Origin: Glandiceps talaboti
Lineage: Eukaryota > Hemichordata > Enteropneusta > Spengelidae
Assembly (NCBI RefSeq): GCF_964340395.1
Contig: NC_135552.1
Span: 24,735,681-24,799,680 of the forward strand
Reading direction: 5' to 3'
DNA length: 64,000 nucleotides
The notes below the pieces were generated by a model, which worked only from the letters and a program-made list of their open reading frames with translations, had not been told where the DNA came from and did no database searches. This document shows, piece after piece, positions 22,901-33,513 of the stretch (its first letter is position 1; each line of letters opens with the position of its first letter). Both the position numbers and the translations under genes were made by a program.

Positions 22901-25900
22901 AATCAATATTTGGGGACTAATGTGTTTTCTGGCAAATTTAAATACTAAGGGAGTGCAATATAGTTAATAATTTCAAAATATCGCATGTTTTGTTTCTTCT
23001 GTGCAGGCTCGAGAATTGTACAAGAAATTAAATCTAAAAGACACACCATACTTCTACTCCTTGATCCATACTCACACTGACCTCAGCTCCATGCAACAGG
23101 TAAGAAATCACAAACAGATATGCCATTTAGAGGTAAGAAATCACAAACAGATATGCCTTTTAGAGGTAAGAAATCACAAACAGATATGCTGTTTAGAAGT
23201 AAGAAATCACAAACAAATATGCAATTTAGAAGTAAGAAATCCATTGCAAACAATTGTGGCACTGATAGTTGGCAGCATAATACAGTGTTGCAGCCAGAGG
23301 TTTTTTTTGGGTCATTTGACACACATTTTTTGGACCTGACCCACAATTTTGGAAGTGACGGGTCATAGATGACACACACTAAAATTGTATGCAAATGTAT
23401 TTAGCAACATGACCATGCGAAATTATCGCATACATTGCATAGATAACAACAGGGTTGGATAGGCAACTGGATAATCATTCAGCAAATACCTAGCATTGAT
23501 CAACATGTGGGTAAATATTTTAAAAACTGTACAGTTGTACTACAATGCCATTGGCGCTCTTTTTTATAATGTCCCCCCAAAATTTATAATGACCATGAAA
23601 AATGAAAGTCTTGGGACACTATGTTCCACTCTTTCAAAAGGCTGGCTGCAACACTGCATAATATACAATAAATAAGTACATTTTACTTTTCCGTCAAATT
23701 GTGATTGAACAACAAAAACATTGTAGGGGAAAGTCTATGCATATATCCATGTATAGATTTTTCTGATTTTGTTTTGTATGCTTCGTCATATTTGAAATGA
23801 TGATAGTTATGCAATGAAATGTTTTGATTCAGAAGGTGATGAGATTGTTGTTTGGCGAAATTCATTTTGTATAACTTTTCTTAACACAGAAAGTAGACGA
23901 CAACAAATATCGCAGTTTAGAAGACTTTGAGGGTGATGCCGATTTGATGCTTCATAACAATATCGTATACTATGGATCTGAAAGTGAACGTGTAGAGTTA
24001 TGTGAAATGGTAGTTGAAGACTGCAAACATGATGTAAGTACTTTGAAAAATACCCAACATTTTCCTTGTGTAGTTGTCAGGGAAATAAAATTGTCAGTGT
24101 ACTTCATAAATGAAATTTAAAAAATAATAATATTAGTGGTATAATCAGCCAAAAACAATTAATCAAACTTTTGACCGTTCATGTATGTATTCATTTGTAT
24201 GTGAAACTTGTTATTTACTTCAGTGTCAAATAAGAAATATGATATTGCATAATTTTGTAAAATATAGATAAATGTTATAAAAGCTTATAAATAATTGAAT
24301 GTCTCGGTTTCGTACGTCAGTGAGATCACAATAAACCATGATAGGTTAAAAGTCAATATATTTTGCCATTAAAGATACAGTTTACATAAAAACAAATGTA
24401 TGCAGCCTGGCAAATTCATGTACATCTCACCATCATGTGTTAGCAGCTAGAAGGGTCAATACCTACACCCAACCCTACACTGTATGTTAACATTAGCCTA
24501 CCTCATTGCTGACACTGAGCTGGCACTAACGTTTCACCAGTATTTGATAGTAATCTGGTGGTGAGGAGGTCATACCTCCACCATCCGGGTGTTGACAGCA
24601 TGTTGCCACCAGGCAAATAGCAAAGGGATTCTTGAATTATACTAGTAATTGATACAATTCGATCCTAACATATGCAGATTTATAACCATGTCCTTATCAG
24701 AATAATATGATGATGGATAGCTATTTTTGAGTACAAATGCTGAAATTCTAGATACAGTATAGACCATTGTTATTGTAATTGACATTATTGTTTGTTTATT
24801 ACCCTACAGTTAAGTGAAATAAAAGTGTGTAAGGACTGTTACAAGATGTCCAACTGTAGAACATCAAAAGATTGGTTTTGTAGACCATGTGTGAGTATAT
24901 AAAGACACAAATTTATTTTTAGAAATTACACGACTTAGTTTCTAAACTATGAAATGTATATAAATAGTGCATTAAGTGTTTTCAGCAAATGATTGTAGTG
25001 CATTACTGTGTGAGCAATTCAATATTTTTGCTGAGTGACTTTCAAAATCTCTACAGCTTGCTACCTTTTTGCAAATTGTTGTTAAATTTCTGCCTTTTGA
25101 AAAAATACCAAGTATTTACCGGAAACAGTACATGTCTTTCTGATTAGCTGACTTTATAATATCTAACCCCTGGTTGTTGTTGGTACTGTGTTCACTGTTA
25201 TGACACACTAGTGTAATGGTATGAAAGCATGTTCTTGACAATTTAATTTTAATTTTTTAATTTTAATCATTTCACAGTAAATTTTAAGTCTATGAGATGC
25301 AATATATTGATTGGGTTTGATCACTAGATGACCATACATGCTTGAGCAAGAACATAAATATTTTGAAAATACAAAATATATGAAAAACTGTAGTTATTGC
25401 AGTAACAGCTGCTGCAGTGTTAACAGATCTTGTACATATTCTGCAGATAATTTTTTAGATACACTCCATTTCCATTTCAGTATATAATATGTAGTTACAT
25501 ATTATATTTTCTCTATTGCAGTCAATCACTCATGAGTTGGTTTGGGCACAAATGAAAGGTTTTGGCTTCTGGCCAGCAAAAGTCATTCAGAGAGAAGGCG
25601 ACCGGGTAGATGTGCGATTCTTTGGAGCATTACATCAAAGGTGAGTCAGATACACAAAACAGACTTTATGTTAATAAAATGCCTCTTTTGTTCATGTGTG
25701 TTGTTATCCAATAAAGTACATTAAATATATTTTTTTTAAATGCGTCTGAAGGAATGTAAATACAGAAATACCAACACCTAGGTATTTACATGTATGTTTA
25801 TGTCTAAAGATGATTTATGGCTGGAGCTAAAGGAACTCTTACCAGTGTTTGAACTTGCTGTGGTGTGAATCTGCTGCAGTAAACTTGTATAGTGTTTCCA

Positions 25901-28900
25901 TTTATTGTAGATGTCTATAGAATATTGAACTATGACATTTGGAATTTATTAGCAAAAAGAATCAAATAATAGTTCATAATTCACCATTCCCTGTTATTCC
26001 ATTCCTAACTACATGTACAAATGTATGGTGTTGATGCAGTTAGCTCCATCAGTCCGTCCATTTGTGCATGCATGCATGCATGCATGCGTGGGTGTGTGGT
26101 GGGGTGGGTGGGTGCATCCATCTGTCCATCTGTATATACGTCATTTCTCAGACATGCAATTTTCCTGCATTATCATAGATACCATGTTGTATTTATTTGT
26201 TGCCACCAATTTCTTTTGACTAATGTCTACATTCAGTCGCATAACTCACGTCTGCATTCAGTCACATTGAAGTAATTTATATGAGGGGGCTGTGTGTTCT
26301 ACAAAGACTTGTTTTCTCATCACACTAAACATGGAGAGCTGATACATGTATACTTAGGACACAGAAATACAATACTACTTAATAGTGTACATGTATCAGT
26401 TTTAGTTATTAAATGATTGGATTGTTATTACTGTACAGCTTGAATCAATACAGTCTGGTACCAATTAGTGGCAAGATCAGTAGTTCAATGTATGGATGGA
26501 TAAAAAGCAAAATTCTTTTACTTATAGGCCTCAGGAAAAAATAGTTCTTTTGTTGACACTTTATTTTAGTGCTGTGCATTTACTATACTGAAAATTCTTC
26601 CATTTCTGAATTTGATGACATTTTTTTTAGAAATATTTGTATTTAGGGGTACAAAACAGATCCATTGAAATGATATCATTTTGTAAGATGAGAATTGAAA
26701 TGTCTCAAAACACTCCCCCCCCCCCCCCCCCCACCACTGTAAAAGAATTTAGTTTTTAATCCTACATTGAATTATTGATCTCGCCCCTTTTTTGGTACTA
26801 AATGTCAACTTCTGGCTATGTATTGCTTTATTAAAATCATCAATTTGTCGTCACTTATTCCATAAGGTAGTGATTAATAGGTATTGAAATTCTGATGATT
26901 AATTTTCATTTTGAAACTACTGATTAATTTTCATTAATTGATGTAACATCAGGTATTTATTTGATGTTTTCTGACATCTCATTAAATTTTTTGGCAATTC
27001 ACATATGTCACCTTTGATAATTACATATTTACTAATCACATGTTTTGCTGATTCATTTCACTGACGAATTCACTTGACATTTTACTCACTAATTATTTTT
27101 TTTTGCTACTCATAATTTGCTGACAGCAAATTTTTCAAGAAAATGTTATTGCATATAATATCATCCTTTCTTTGACTTTCAGATTAGAAAAAATGTTGAA
27201 AGAGAAACATGCAGAATTATTTTTAATAGGCTTTTTAAACATCCTTAATTGGCGTTATGATACAGCATAGTGCCAATCAAACTTTAATTCACTTTTAGGC
27301 ATAGACGTTGGACAGAGTTCCTCTCCAACTTCTTTGCTTTAAATATTTACTGTGAATTTACCATGTATATAATAATCAAATCATTGATTGCATGCCGTGT
27401 TATACACACAATATTGTCACATGATAACATCTTGTGAGATAGTTTCAGGGCAAATTATATACTTAATTGCTTACACTGTCCATGGCAAATACTCAATTAA
27501 AAATAATACTTCCACAAGAATTGCAATTTATGAAGATACATATTTTGGCAATCTATTAATAAATAAACGTTCTAATTACAAAAACTAATACTGTAATAAA
27601 TATAATCCTATCATATATTAAGCATTCATTTGGCATATGTATTAATTTTTGTAATGGAAATAATATAGCCCTCAATATGAAAAAGCTTATAGACTTAGCA
27701 TGTAATAATAATAATCTTTATTTATACTGGATAGTTCTTTAAGTATATAAACACTTGTCTCCCAAGAAGTCCAGTGAGGGCCATCCCTCAGGGTTCAGTG
27801 TTAATGCAGGAGGAAACTGGAGTACCCGGGGAAAATCTGCGTTGTTCGGTAGAGTCAAACTGAACGACTCTCTTCTTACTTACAGTGTGGTAAATTTAAT
27901 CAAACCCTGAATGGGTTTGAACCCTGACTGCAGTGGTAAGAGGCAAGTTGTTTAACCACTCGGCCATTGACAACCCAATTCATGTGCCACTTTTAAATGG
28001 ACCCAAAGGTGAAAAATTACCATACTACTAAAATATTTAAGTGCCAAAATATGTGTTTACAGTAATCACATGCTTATTCCAAGTTTTCTGTTGTCAATCA
28101 GGGCATGGATTGCAGAATCTAATGTTAGAGACATTGGTACAGATATCAAAAAGATGAAAATCAAATCCACACCTGGCTGGCATAATGCTTGCAGAGAACT
28201 GAAAAAACACCAGGGTCTCCTGTCAGCCAAGGAGAAACCAGTGAAGAAAGAGAAAGACAAAGGAGAAAAATCTGATAAGACCCACAAAACACATAAATCT
28301 CATCGTAGTAAGAAAAGACCCAGAGAAGCAGACACCACTGAACAAGATGATGCTATTTCAAGTTCTAATGGTGACCAGCAGGTTAAAGTTCAAGTAAGTA
28401 CAGGCAATGTGACCCCACGGCAGGTAGTGTGACTGCCATATTCATAGAGGAAGCATTGAACAAAATAATCTTTGTATACCAAAAAATTAATATGTATCTT
28501 TTACATTTATGTAAAAACACGTGAAACATGAATGGATAAGATCAGCTCTCTGATAGAAAGTACTGTGATATATCATACATCTTTTCAGTTCAGTGGATTC
28601 CATTGTAAAGTAACTTAAGGAGAAGCTAATTTAAACCCCAAAAAACACACCACACGTTTTAAGTGCATTATTCCACAACATACTCAAGGTATTGCAGAAT
28701 TATTACACCTGCCACTGAGTTGTAATAATGACGCTGATAGAATGTAGTTTTTGGTGCGTTAGGCACACTGGCTTAATGTTTGGAATACCAATTACTTTCT
28801 AGTAGGCACCCATTTGACATGACTGAGTGAGCCAAAGCAATTTTAGTGTGATGTGAATTACAAAATCACTCATGGTTTTTAGCCACAGATGAGATTGATG

Positions 28901-31900
28901 AGATCAAACAATCATCCAGATAATGAGTTACCCACACTATGAGCACTCCAACTAAAGTAGTTGTTCATCCACCAAATTGTTGATATGTTTCAAAATGTAA
29001 AGAGTCAAAAAAGTTAGATTATCAAGTTTATTTTAAGGAGACATGGTGATTATACATTTGTATGTGATTACGCTATTGTTTCAAGCACATTTCTTAGATA
29101 GCACTACCAGACAATTGTTTACTAAACATCAAAATAATCCTCAGTTGAATAATGAATATATCTGGTATATCACTATTTTCTTCACATTGATTGCAAATAT
29201 TTGATTCATTAGGCCAATGACAATGTGACCTCCAGTCAAGATTCCAACCAAGGCTCACCCATCAGTACTGAAGCATGTCCTGCTAAACGGGTAAGATCAT
29301 AAATTATCAGTACCTGTAATAGTATTTTACCTCTAATGCTAGAATGTCAAAATAGAATGACATCACTGGTTCTGATATGCTATAATGTAAGTTGAATAGG
29401 TTGTGCAGAAGTCATGTTGTTGACCAAAAACTCAAACCATTGCATTCAAATGCTAATGATAAACATCATATATAATGGCAGATTTGTTTGTAAATGATAC
29501 AAATATGAATAACAATTTGTGTTTGGTGAAATTTCTATATCAAAAGAACAAAATTTTTGGAAGATATGTACAGCTATATTGGTTGCTGGTTGACATATAC
29601 AACTTATAGATTTGTATATATGTGCTGCATTTGTTTTTAGTGGAATTGTATATAATCATAATTTAATGGCGAATTGAGACAGTGTATTGACAAATTGAAT
29701 ATTATCAACACCCTCAATGTTATGTATGAAGTACACATTTAAAATAGTAACGAACTTGAGATGTAAACTGTGATATAAGGCAAAAGTAGCTGTCTTTGAA
29801 GGCAGCGATAGATAGCAGCAGTGTGCAGGTACATTGTAGTTTGATCCTCATCCCACACAATTCTAGTCTTATGTCATACATGTACTGTCTTCTGAGGTTG
29901 ACAATTTTTATCACTACTGTAGACAATAATGTTTGAAAATTAGATTGGACTTTATCACACTCATAATTATAATATTTATATGTTTATGTACAAGTAAATA
30001 GTGTAGTAAGAATATAAATACACAATGACCAACAACAAAAGACTTTAATGTAATGAAAAAATGAAATGTCAAGTCCTTAAGGTATGAACTGTATGCGTCT
30101 GTATATATTTAACAGTATACATGTACAAAAATGGCCCGAATAATAACTACAAAAAGAGCTCTATGTACATTTATACTTGTATAAAACTAGATGAATATGA
30201 AAGGTAATGGTAAACATCTAAAAATAAATGAGTGCAAAAAATGACTTAACAAACATCCAAAAATAAATGGGAACGTAAGAGGCTGGAAATGTCCAAAAAG
30301 ATGTTTGGTGCAAAAATGGCTGTACAGATAAATGCAAACAAAAGTTGCTGTTAACATCAGAATATAATTGGCAAATATAAAGATGTCACTAGATGGTCAA
30401 AAATTAACAAGAACAAAAATGTCTGTAAATGAGAAGAATTTGGAGCATTTCAGGCTTTATCTTCCGTCAAATGAAATGAAAAATGGTAAAAGCAGTTAAC
30501 ATCTCTGGACTAATAAAGATGGCATGAAATGACAGATTCTGAAGTTTCAGTGATAATTTATATTCCTTTGAATCTGACCTTAAATGAAATTTGATATTTT
30601 TTCTATAATTGCCCATGATTCAAGCCCTGGTTCACACATTCTTACCATTGGCACCATAAGGCTGAGATCAGATCTTTCATTTGTTTTGTACCCACTTTTT
30701 TATAGCACTATCAGAAAGCAGTTTGTTCATCACACCTAAATTGTAATCATAATGCAAACTTGACCTTTGACATAACACAACATAGGACTAATCATTCTTT
30801 GGTTTGTATTACAATTTAGCGGAAGACATCAGCCAGCAACAGCCCTCCCCAAGAGCCCAGTCCTCCTGAGCAAAGTCCCCCTGCCAAGTGTGACTGTCAT
30901 GAAAAGTACACCAGTATATTTGCTGATTTCAAAACAAGATTAGAACAGGACCATCATAAAGAAAAGGAGGAAGCCATCACTGAGGCTCTGGAAAAGGTAT
31001 GTGTCTGCATTAATGATGGGATGATGGAATTTTGCACAGTTTGATAGGGATTATTATAGAAAGGTCTTAGTTTTAATTGGTTGGTACATGTTATACATGA
31101 CTTATTGAAAACCTGAGTGAAAATTCATTTGTGGTCAAAATAATTTTGTACACATTTGATATCAAGGTTACAGTAAGTATTATTTCCCAGCCAAGATGAA
31201 CACAAAAACTTTGTCTAGCCCAGCCTGCACCGGAACAATGTCCTAGCTGATTTTTGAATTTGTCAATGCAGTTTGGCAAAATGGCAAACTACATGACATA
31301 TACAAAAATGTACATGGATATATCAATTTATGAGAGAGAAAAGTTATTTTTAAAAAAAAAACTTTTTATCTACAGATGAGAGCAGAAATGGAGGCAGACA
31401 AACAGCAAACTATATCAAGAATAAAAGATACCATGATGGCAGAGATAGACAGGACAAAGAAACAAGCCAGAGAAAAATGCCAAGAAGAATATATTGAGGA
31501 AATGAAGAAAATGGAAGCCAAACACAAAGAAGATCTCTCTCAAGCTAAGAAAAAACAATGGGTATGTGTTGGTGAAAAAATATAACCTATTAACTTGTAG
31601 AATATTTCACAGTAAAATTTTAGAGCTGTCGTTAATTAAAGGTTATATATCAAATGATTTTAACTATTTGATTCAAAAGGAATCCCACATTTGTTAGGGA
31701 TTTTGTTTAGTCTTGGAACTGTGTATTGCCATAGATAGGGTACTTTGAATAGGGTTCATTTGAAGAAATAAATGTACAAAGTAATAATTATATCTCCAAT
31801 GTGGTTTCATAGACTCAATCTTATGATCCATGCTCACTTCGTTTTGTATTTTGACCATACAACTACTATCTCCAAATTCTTCATTCAGGCCTACACACCT

Positions 31901-32089
31901 TGGATGGTAGTGACTTGCTCATAAGTTGGAGAGACAAAATTCATGGTTTGATCTTCTTTTTTTTAGTGCATAAACTGTGAAGAAGAAGCCATGTATCACT
32001 GCTGCTGGAACACGTCATATTGCAGTATCAATTGTCAACAGATTCACTGGCACAAAGAACACAAGAAACTGTGCAGACGAAAGAGATAG
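19654..32089 (+). CDS. ZMYND11: ZMYND11 orthologue, 12 coding exons, 604 aa
   Basis: A chromatin reader that in vertebrates binds H3.3 trimethylated at K36 through its PWWP pocket, restrains transcription elongation, and recruits partners through the MYND finger; it acts in the nucleus. Joined exons give 604 residues against 602 for the human protein (recalled). Layout: N-terminal winged-helix-like region 1-90; PHD 103-145 (Cys103, 106, 115, 118, His123, Cys126, 142, 145); bromodomain about 150-250; zinc finger Cys260, 263, 277, 280; PWWP about 281-365 with FWPA at 296-299 and candidate cage residues Phe294, Trp297 and Phe313; basic linker 365-395; coiled coil about 474-560; MYND 565-600. All introns are GT-AG, and every exon junction was checked for phase. 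Only the splice between exons 7 and 8 is in phase 2; the rest are phase 0. Every expected domain is present, so the gene looks complete and functional. Confidence 0.97.
20296..20451 (+). CDS. ZMYND11: ZMYND11 coding exon 2, PHD finger (residues 95-146)
   Basis: Acceptor CACTAG, donor GTGAGT. The exon holds the whole C4HC3 PHD finger: [20 protein letters not shown] and HWYCWVC. One exon for one domain means that skipping it would remove the PHD finger in frame (52 codons, phase 0 on both sides). Confidence 0.97.
20671..20754 (+). CDS. ZMYND11: ZMYND11 coding exon 3 (residues 147-174)
   Basis: Acceptor TGTCTTGCAG, donor GTAGGG. Encodes [20 protein letters not shown] and TLLRMKEK: the end of the PHD linker and the first bromodomain helix, equivalent to the vertebrate segment ending in SRMKERA. 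Confidence 0.95.
20755..23006 (+). other. ZMYND11 intron, 2.25 kb
   Basis: It contains an ATT-rich retroposon-like tail at about 20826-20860 (TTATTATTAAACTTTATTTC), a 28-bp direct repeat (20947-20974 and 21033-21060) and a C-tract at 21608-21622. No other feature is recognised. Confidence 0.8.
20826..21060 (-). repeat. Probable retroposon remnant with internal direct repeat
   Basis: On the minus strand the segment ends GAAATAAAGTTTAATAATAA, followed by further ATT-type units, resembling a CR1/L2 or SINE 3' tail. Within it ATGAGCAGAACAAGGAAAGA plus the next eight bases is duplicated exactly, 86 bp apart. No coding remnant is seen. Confidence 0.4.
23007..23099 (+). CDS. ZMYND11: ZMYND11 coding exon 4 (residues 175-205)
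   Basis: Acceptor TTCTGTGCAG; first donor CAACAG|GTAAGA at 23100. Encodes [20 protein letters not shown] and [11 protein letters not shown], the ZA-loop part of the bromodomain. The donor is the first of five tandem copies (see the repeat at 23100). Use of a later donor would add 11-residue blocks in frame. Confidence 0.93.
23100..23241 (+). repeat. 33-bp tandem repeat duplicating the exon 4 splice donor
   Basis: Units begin GTAAGAAATC at 23100, 23133, 23166, 23199 and 23232 (the last partial), exactly 33 bp apart. Four of the five potential donors are preceded by TAGAG or TAGAA, giving AG|GTAAGA or AA|GTAAGA contexts. The frame stays open through all copies, adding [11 protein letters not shown]-type blocks. 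Confidence 0.95.
23890..24033 (+). CDS. ZMYND11: ZMYND11 coding exon 5 (residues 206-253)
   Basis: Acceptor TTAACACAG, donor GTAAGT. Encodes the bromodomain core [20 protein letters not shown] and VYYGSESE. The NNIVYY stretch aligns with the NxxxYN signature of ordinary bromodomains, so Tyr233 sits where acetyl-lysine readers have Asn. Confidence 0.96.
24810..24890 (+). CDS. ZMYND11: ZMYND11 coding exon 6, linker zinc finger (residues 254-280)
   Basis: Acceptor ATTACCCTACAG, donor GTGAGT. Encodes VCKDC (Cys260, Cys263) and WFCRPC (Cys277, Cys280), the zinc-binding bridge between bromodomain and PWWP that is characteristic of this family. Confidence 0.96.
25522..25640 (+). CDS. ZMYND11: ZMYND11 coding exon 7, PWWP start (residues 281-320)
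   Basis: Acceptor TCTATTGCAG, donor CAAAG|GTGAGT (phase 2). Encodes [20 protein letters not shown] and VDVRFFG, the PWWP beta barrel with the methyl-lysine cage. Phe294, Trp297 and Phe313 correspond to the human cage residues as I recall them (F291, W294, F310). Confidence 0.97.
26120..26220. repeat. Dispersed repeat, copy 1
   Basis: Shares CATTTCTCAGACATGCAAT and a later CCAATTTCTTT with 39556-39596. Both copies follow a G/T microsatellite and a CTGTCCAT-rich stretch, so the common unit probably includes these. Family unknown. Confidence 0.55.
27703..27978 (-). mobile_element. tRNA-derived SINE
   Basis: On the minus strand the head reads ATGGCCGAGTGGTTAAAC, with an A box TGGCCGAGTGG (27966-27956) and a B box GGTTCAAACCC (about 27923-27913), at Leu/Ser tRNA-like spacing. 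A conserved GC-richer centre (CCCCGGGTACTCCAGTTTCC) follows, then a 3' end ATAAATAAAGATTATTATTA. The centre resembles the shared central domains of widely distributed metazoan SINEs, but I cannot name the superfamily with confidence. It lies about 120 bp upstream of the exon 8 acceptor. Confidence 0.8.
28102..28393 (+). CDS. ZMYND11: ZMYND11 coding exon 8, PWWP end and basic linker (residues 320-417)
   Basis: The acceptor TTGTCAATCAG supplies the last base of the Arg320 codon. Begins [20 protein letters not shown] and continues through [16 protein letters not shown] (C-terminal PWWP helices). Then comes a Lys-rich stretch with a [16 protein letters not shown] motif that could act as a nuclear localisation signal. 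The donor is GTAAGT. The exact basic repeat differs from the vertebrate linker as I recall it. Confidence 0.95.
29213..29290 (+). CDS. ZMYND11: ZMYND11 coding exon 9, linker (residues 418-443)
   Basis: Acceptor TTGATTCATTAG, donor GTAAGA. Encodes [20 protein letters not shown] and ACPAKR, a disordered Ser/Asn-rich linker. It is 26 codons in phase 0, so skipping would be frame-neutral. Assignment rests on open phase-matched splice sites rather than on conservation. Confidence 0.8.
30820..30996 (+). CDS. ZMYND11: ZMYND11 coding exon 10 (residues 444-502)
   Basis: Acceptor ACAATTTAG, donor GTATGT. The first half is Pro/Ser-rich ([14 protein letters not shown]). [20 protein letters not shown] then starts the coiled coil and matches vertebrate CHDKYTKIFNDFKDRM. 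It ends ...EAITEALEK. Confidence 0.96.
31376..31561 (+). CDS. ZMYND11: ZMYND11 coding exon 11, coiled coil (residues 503-564)
   Basis: Acceptor TATCTACAG, donor TGG|GTATGT. Highly charged helix ([20 protein letters not shown] ... KKKQW), the dimerising coiled coil immediately before the MYND finger. Confidence 0.97.
31967..32089 (+). CDS. ZMYND11: ZMYND11 coding exon 12, MYND finger and stop (residues 565-604)
   Basis: Acceptor CTTTTTTTTAG. Encodes [20 protein letters not shown] and [20 protein letters not shown], then TAG at 32087-32089. Zinc ligands of the MYND finger are visible at Cys565, 568, 576/577, 583, 587, His596 and Cys600. In vertebrates this finger binds PxLxP peptides of partner and viral proteins. 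The terminal RRKR matches the human end. Confidence 0.98.
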   Translation, partial: CINCEEEAMYHCCWNTSYCSINCQQIHWHKEHKKLCRRKR

Positions 32090-32113
32090 ACCCGCTATGA
32101 AGTCATGTCAGTG

Positions 32114-32126
32114 GGGTCAAAGGTCA
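32114..32126 (+). promoter_or_regulatory. DR1-type nuclear receptor motif in 3'UTR
   Basis: GGGTCAAAGGTCA, identical to the DR1 at 8413, starts 25 bases after the stop codon. Motif match only. Confidence 0.25.
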
Positions 32127-33489
32127 TGCCACAGGGTTAGAGGTCAAACTTAAATGTCAATCTGATGGACTAAATGTAGATGTGACAGTTTTCAGTTTCA
32201 TATAGATGTAGATTTTATCAAACTTGGTGACTTTTTGAAAATTTTAAAATATTTGTGTGTCACATGCATTTGTGAGACACAATTTATGCTGCCTTGATCT
32301 TTATAAATGTTTGAAATTTAACAATGAGAAATATTTTGGACCAGAAAACTAATCATAGTAATTTTTCCAAGTCAAAGTACCAAGCAAGGCAATCTAGCCA
32401 GAGTCAGTTATTCACTACCTCTAAAAGCAGATGAAGAGAAGTACTGCTTTGTTCAGCACAGCTGTTGAATTTGTAAAGACCAAACAGTTGAGTGATTAGT
32501 AACTAGATATGCAACTCATATCCATACTTCAAAATGTGTGGTGTTGAGTCTGTATGGTTGAGTCCAAGACATTCTTTGCAGTCTTAATTCGTAGTTTCAG
32601 TCTTCATAACATAACATTCCAAAACTCCATTTATTTATTTATTGCTTATGAAACCACTGTCTCTGCTGTACTAGATGTCAGGTCATTGAAAGCCATACTA
32701 ACACAAAAAAAAACAAAACATTGAGTCATTATCAACATCTCAAGCCCAACCATACTGAAGCCACTGTCTTCTGTAGTGGCTGCAAAATCAGGTCGTAAAG
32801 AGATATACGGCGTCACTACTCAGAGACCAATCAGACATAATGAAGCAGCACTTCTGACACTTTGCTTTTAGATGCATTGAATGATATTTCAAAGGTTCTT
32901 TACCAATATAACAGCAGTCAACCAATATTTTAACGAGATCACAAAAACAATACCTGTTCTCCTGGAGCATAGTATCAGATTTGACCATACATTAGTTGTT
33001 CCTTAGCAGTTTTTTGTCCTGCATATTTTTCGAAAACCTTTTGATACCTTATTTATGCATTCTTTATATAATTATTATTAAGGTTGATTGTTACTTTATG
33101 AGGTTTATCAGTTTATACATCTTTGAATCAACTAATGCTTCCAGTAAGTGGGTCATTCTTTTTTTTGAAAACTTTTTGATCTGTTTGTGTTAACATCAAA
33201 ACAACTCAACCAGCATCATTTTGTGTTACCTGTGTTTTACACATCATGATTGATTTCTCAAACATTTCCTTGTGTGATTAGACTATAGTCTCACTGTTTG
33301 TTGTTGAACCAAAAACCTGTTATACGCTTAAATGTTATTTTCGTATGTTTTTCTGAACATCAGATTTGCTTTGTTTATTATAAACAAAATTAGCATGCAT
33401 ATTTTAGGCTTTTTCCATTGCTATTTTGTGAAATTGAAGGGTAAACCCTAGCCAATTATGATTCAGTAATAGTGTGGTATAATTAATAC

Positions 33490-33513
33490 AGACAGACAGA
33501 CAGACAGACAGAC
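33490..33513. repeat. (GACA)n microsatellite
   Basis: Six uninterrupted tetranucleotide units in the presumed 3'UTR. Confidence 0.9.

Larger units (their letters stand above)
25641..28101 (+). other. ZMYND11 intron, 2.46 kb
   Basis: Holds a (TGCA)n/GTGGG-rich segment at 26066-26117 followed by a dispersed repeat also seen at 39.55 kb, an 18-base C-tract at 26715-26732, and a tRNA-derived SINE at 27703-27978. Otherwise plain AT-rich intron. Confidence 0.85.

Noticed and set aside
23083-23394. Minus-strand 103-codon frame with repeated CDFLLLN units
   Set aside because: Antisense shadow of the 33-bp repeat in ZMYND11 exon/intron 4.
24420-24620. GC-richer patch with small inverted motifs (GGAGGTCATACCTCC)
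   Set aside because: No clear ends, repeats or coding capacity; could be an old repeat but not supportable.
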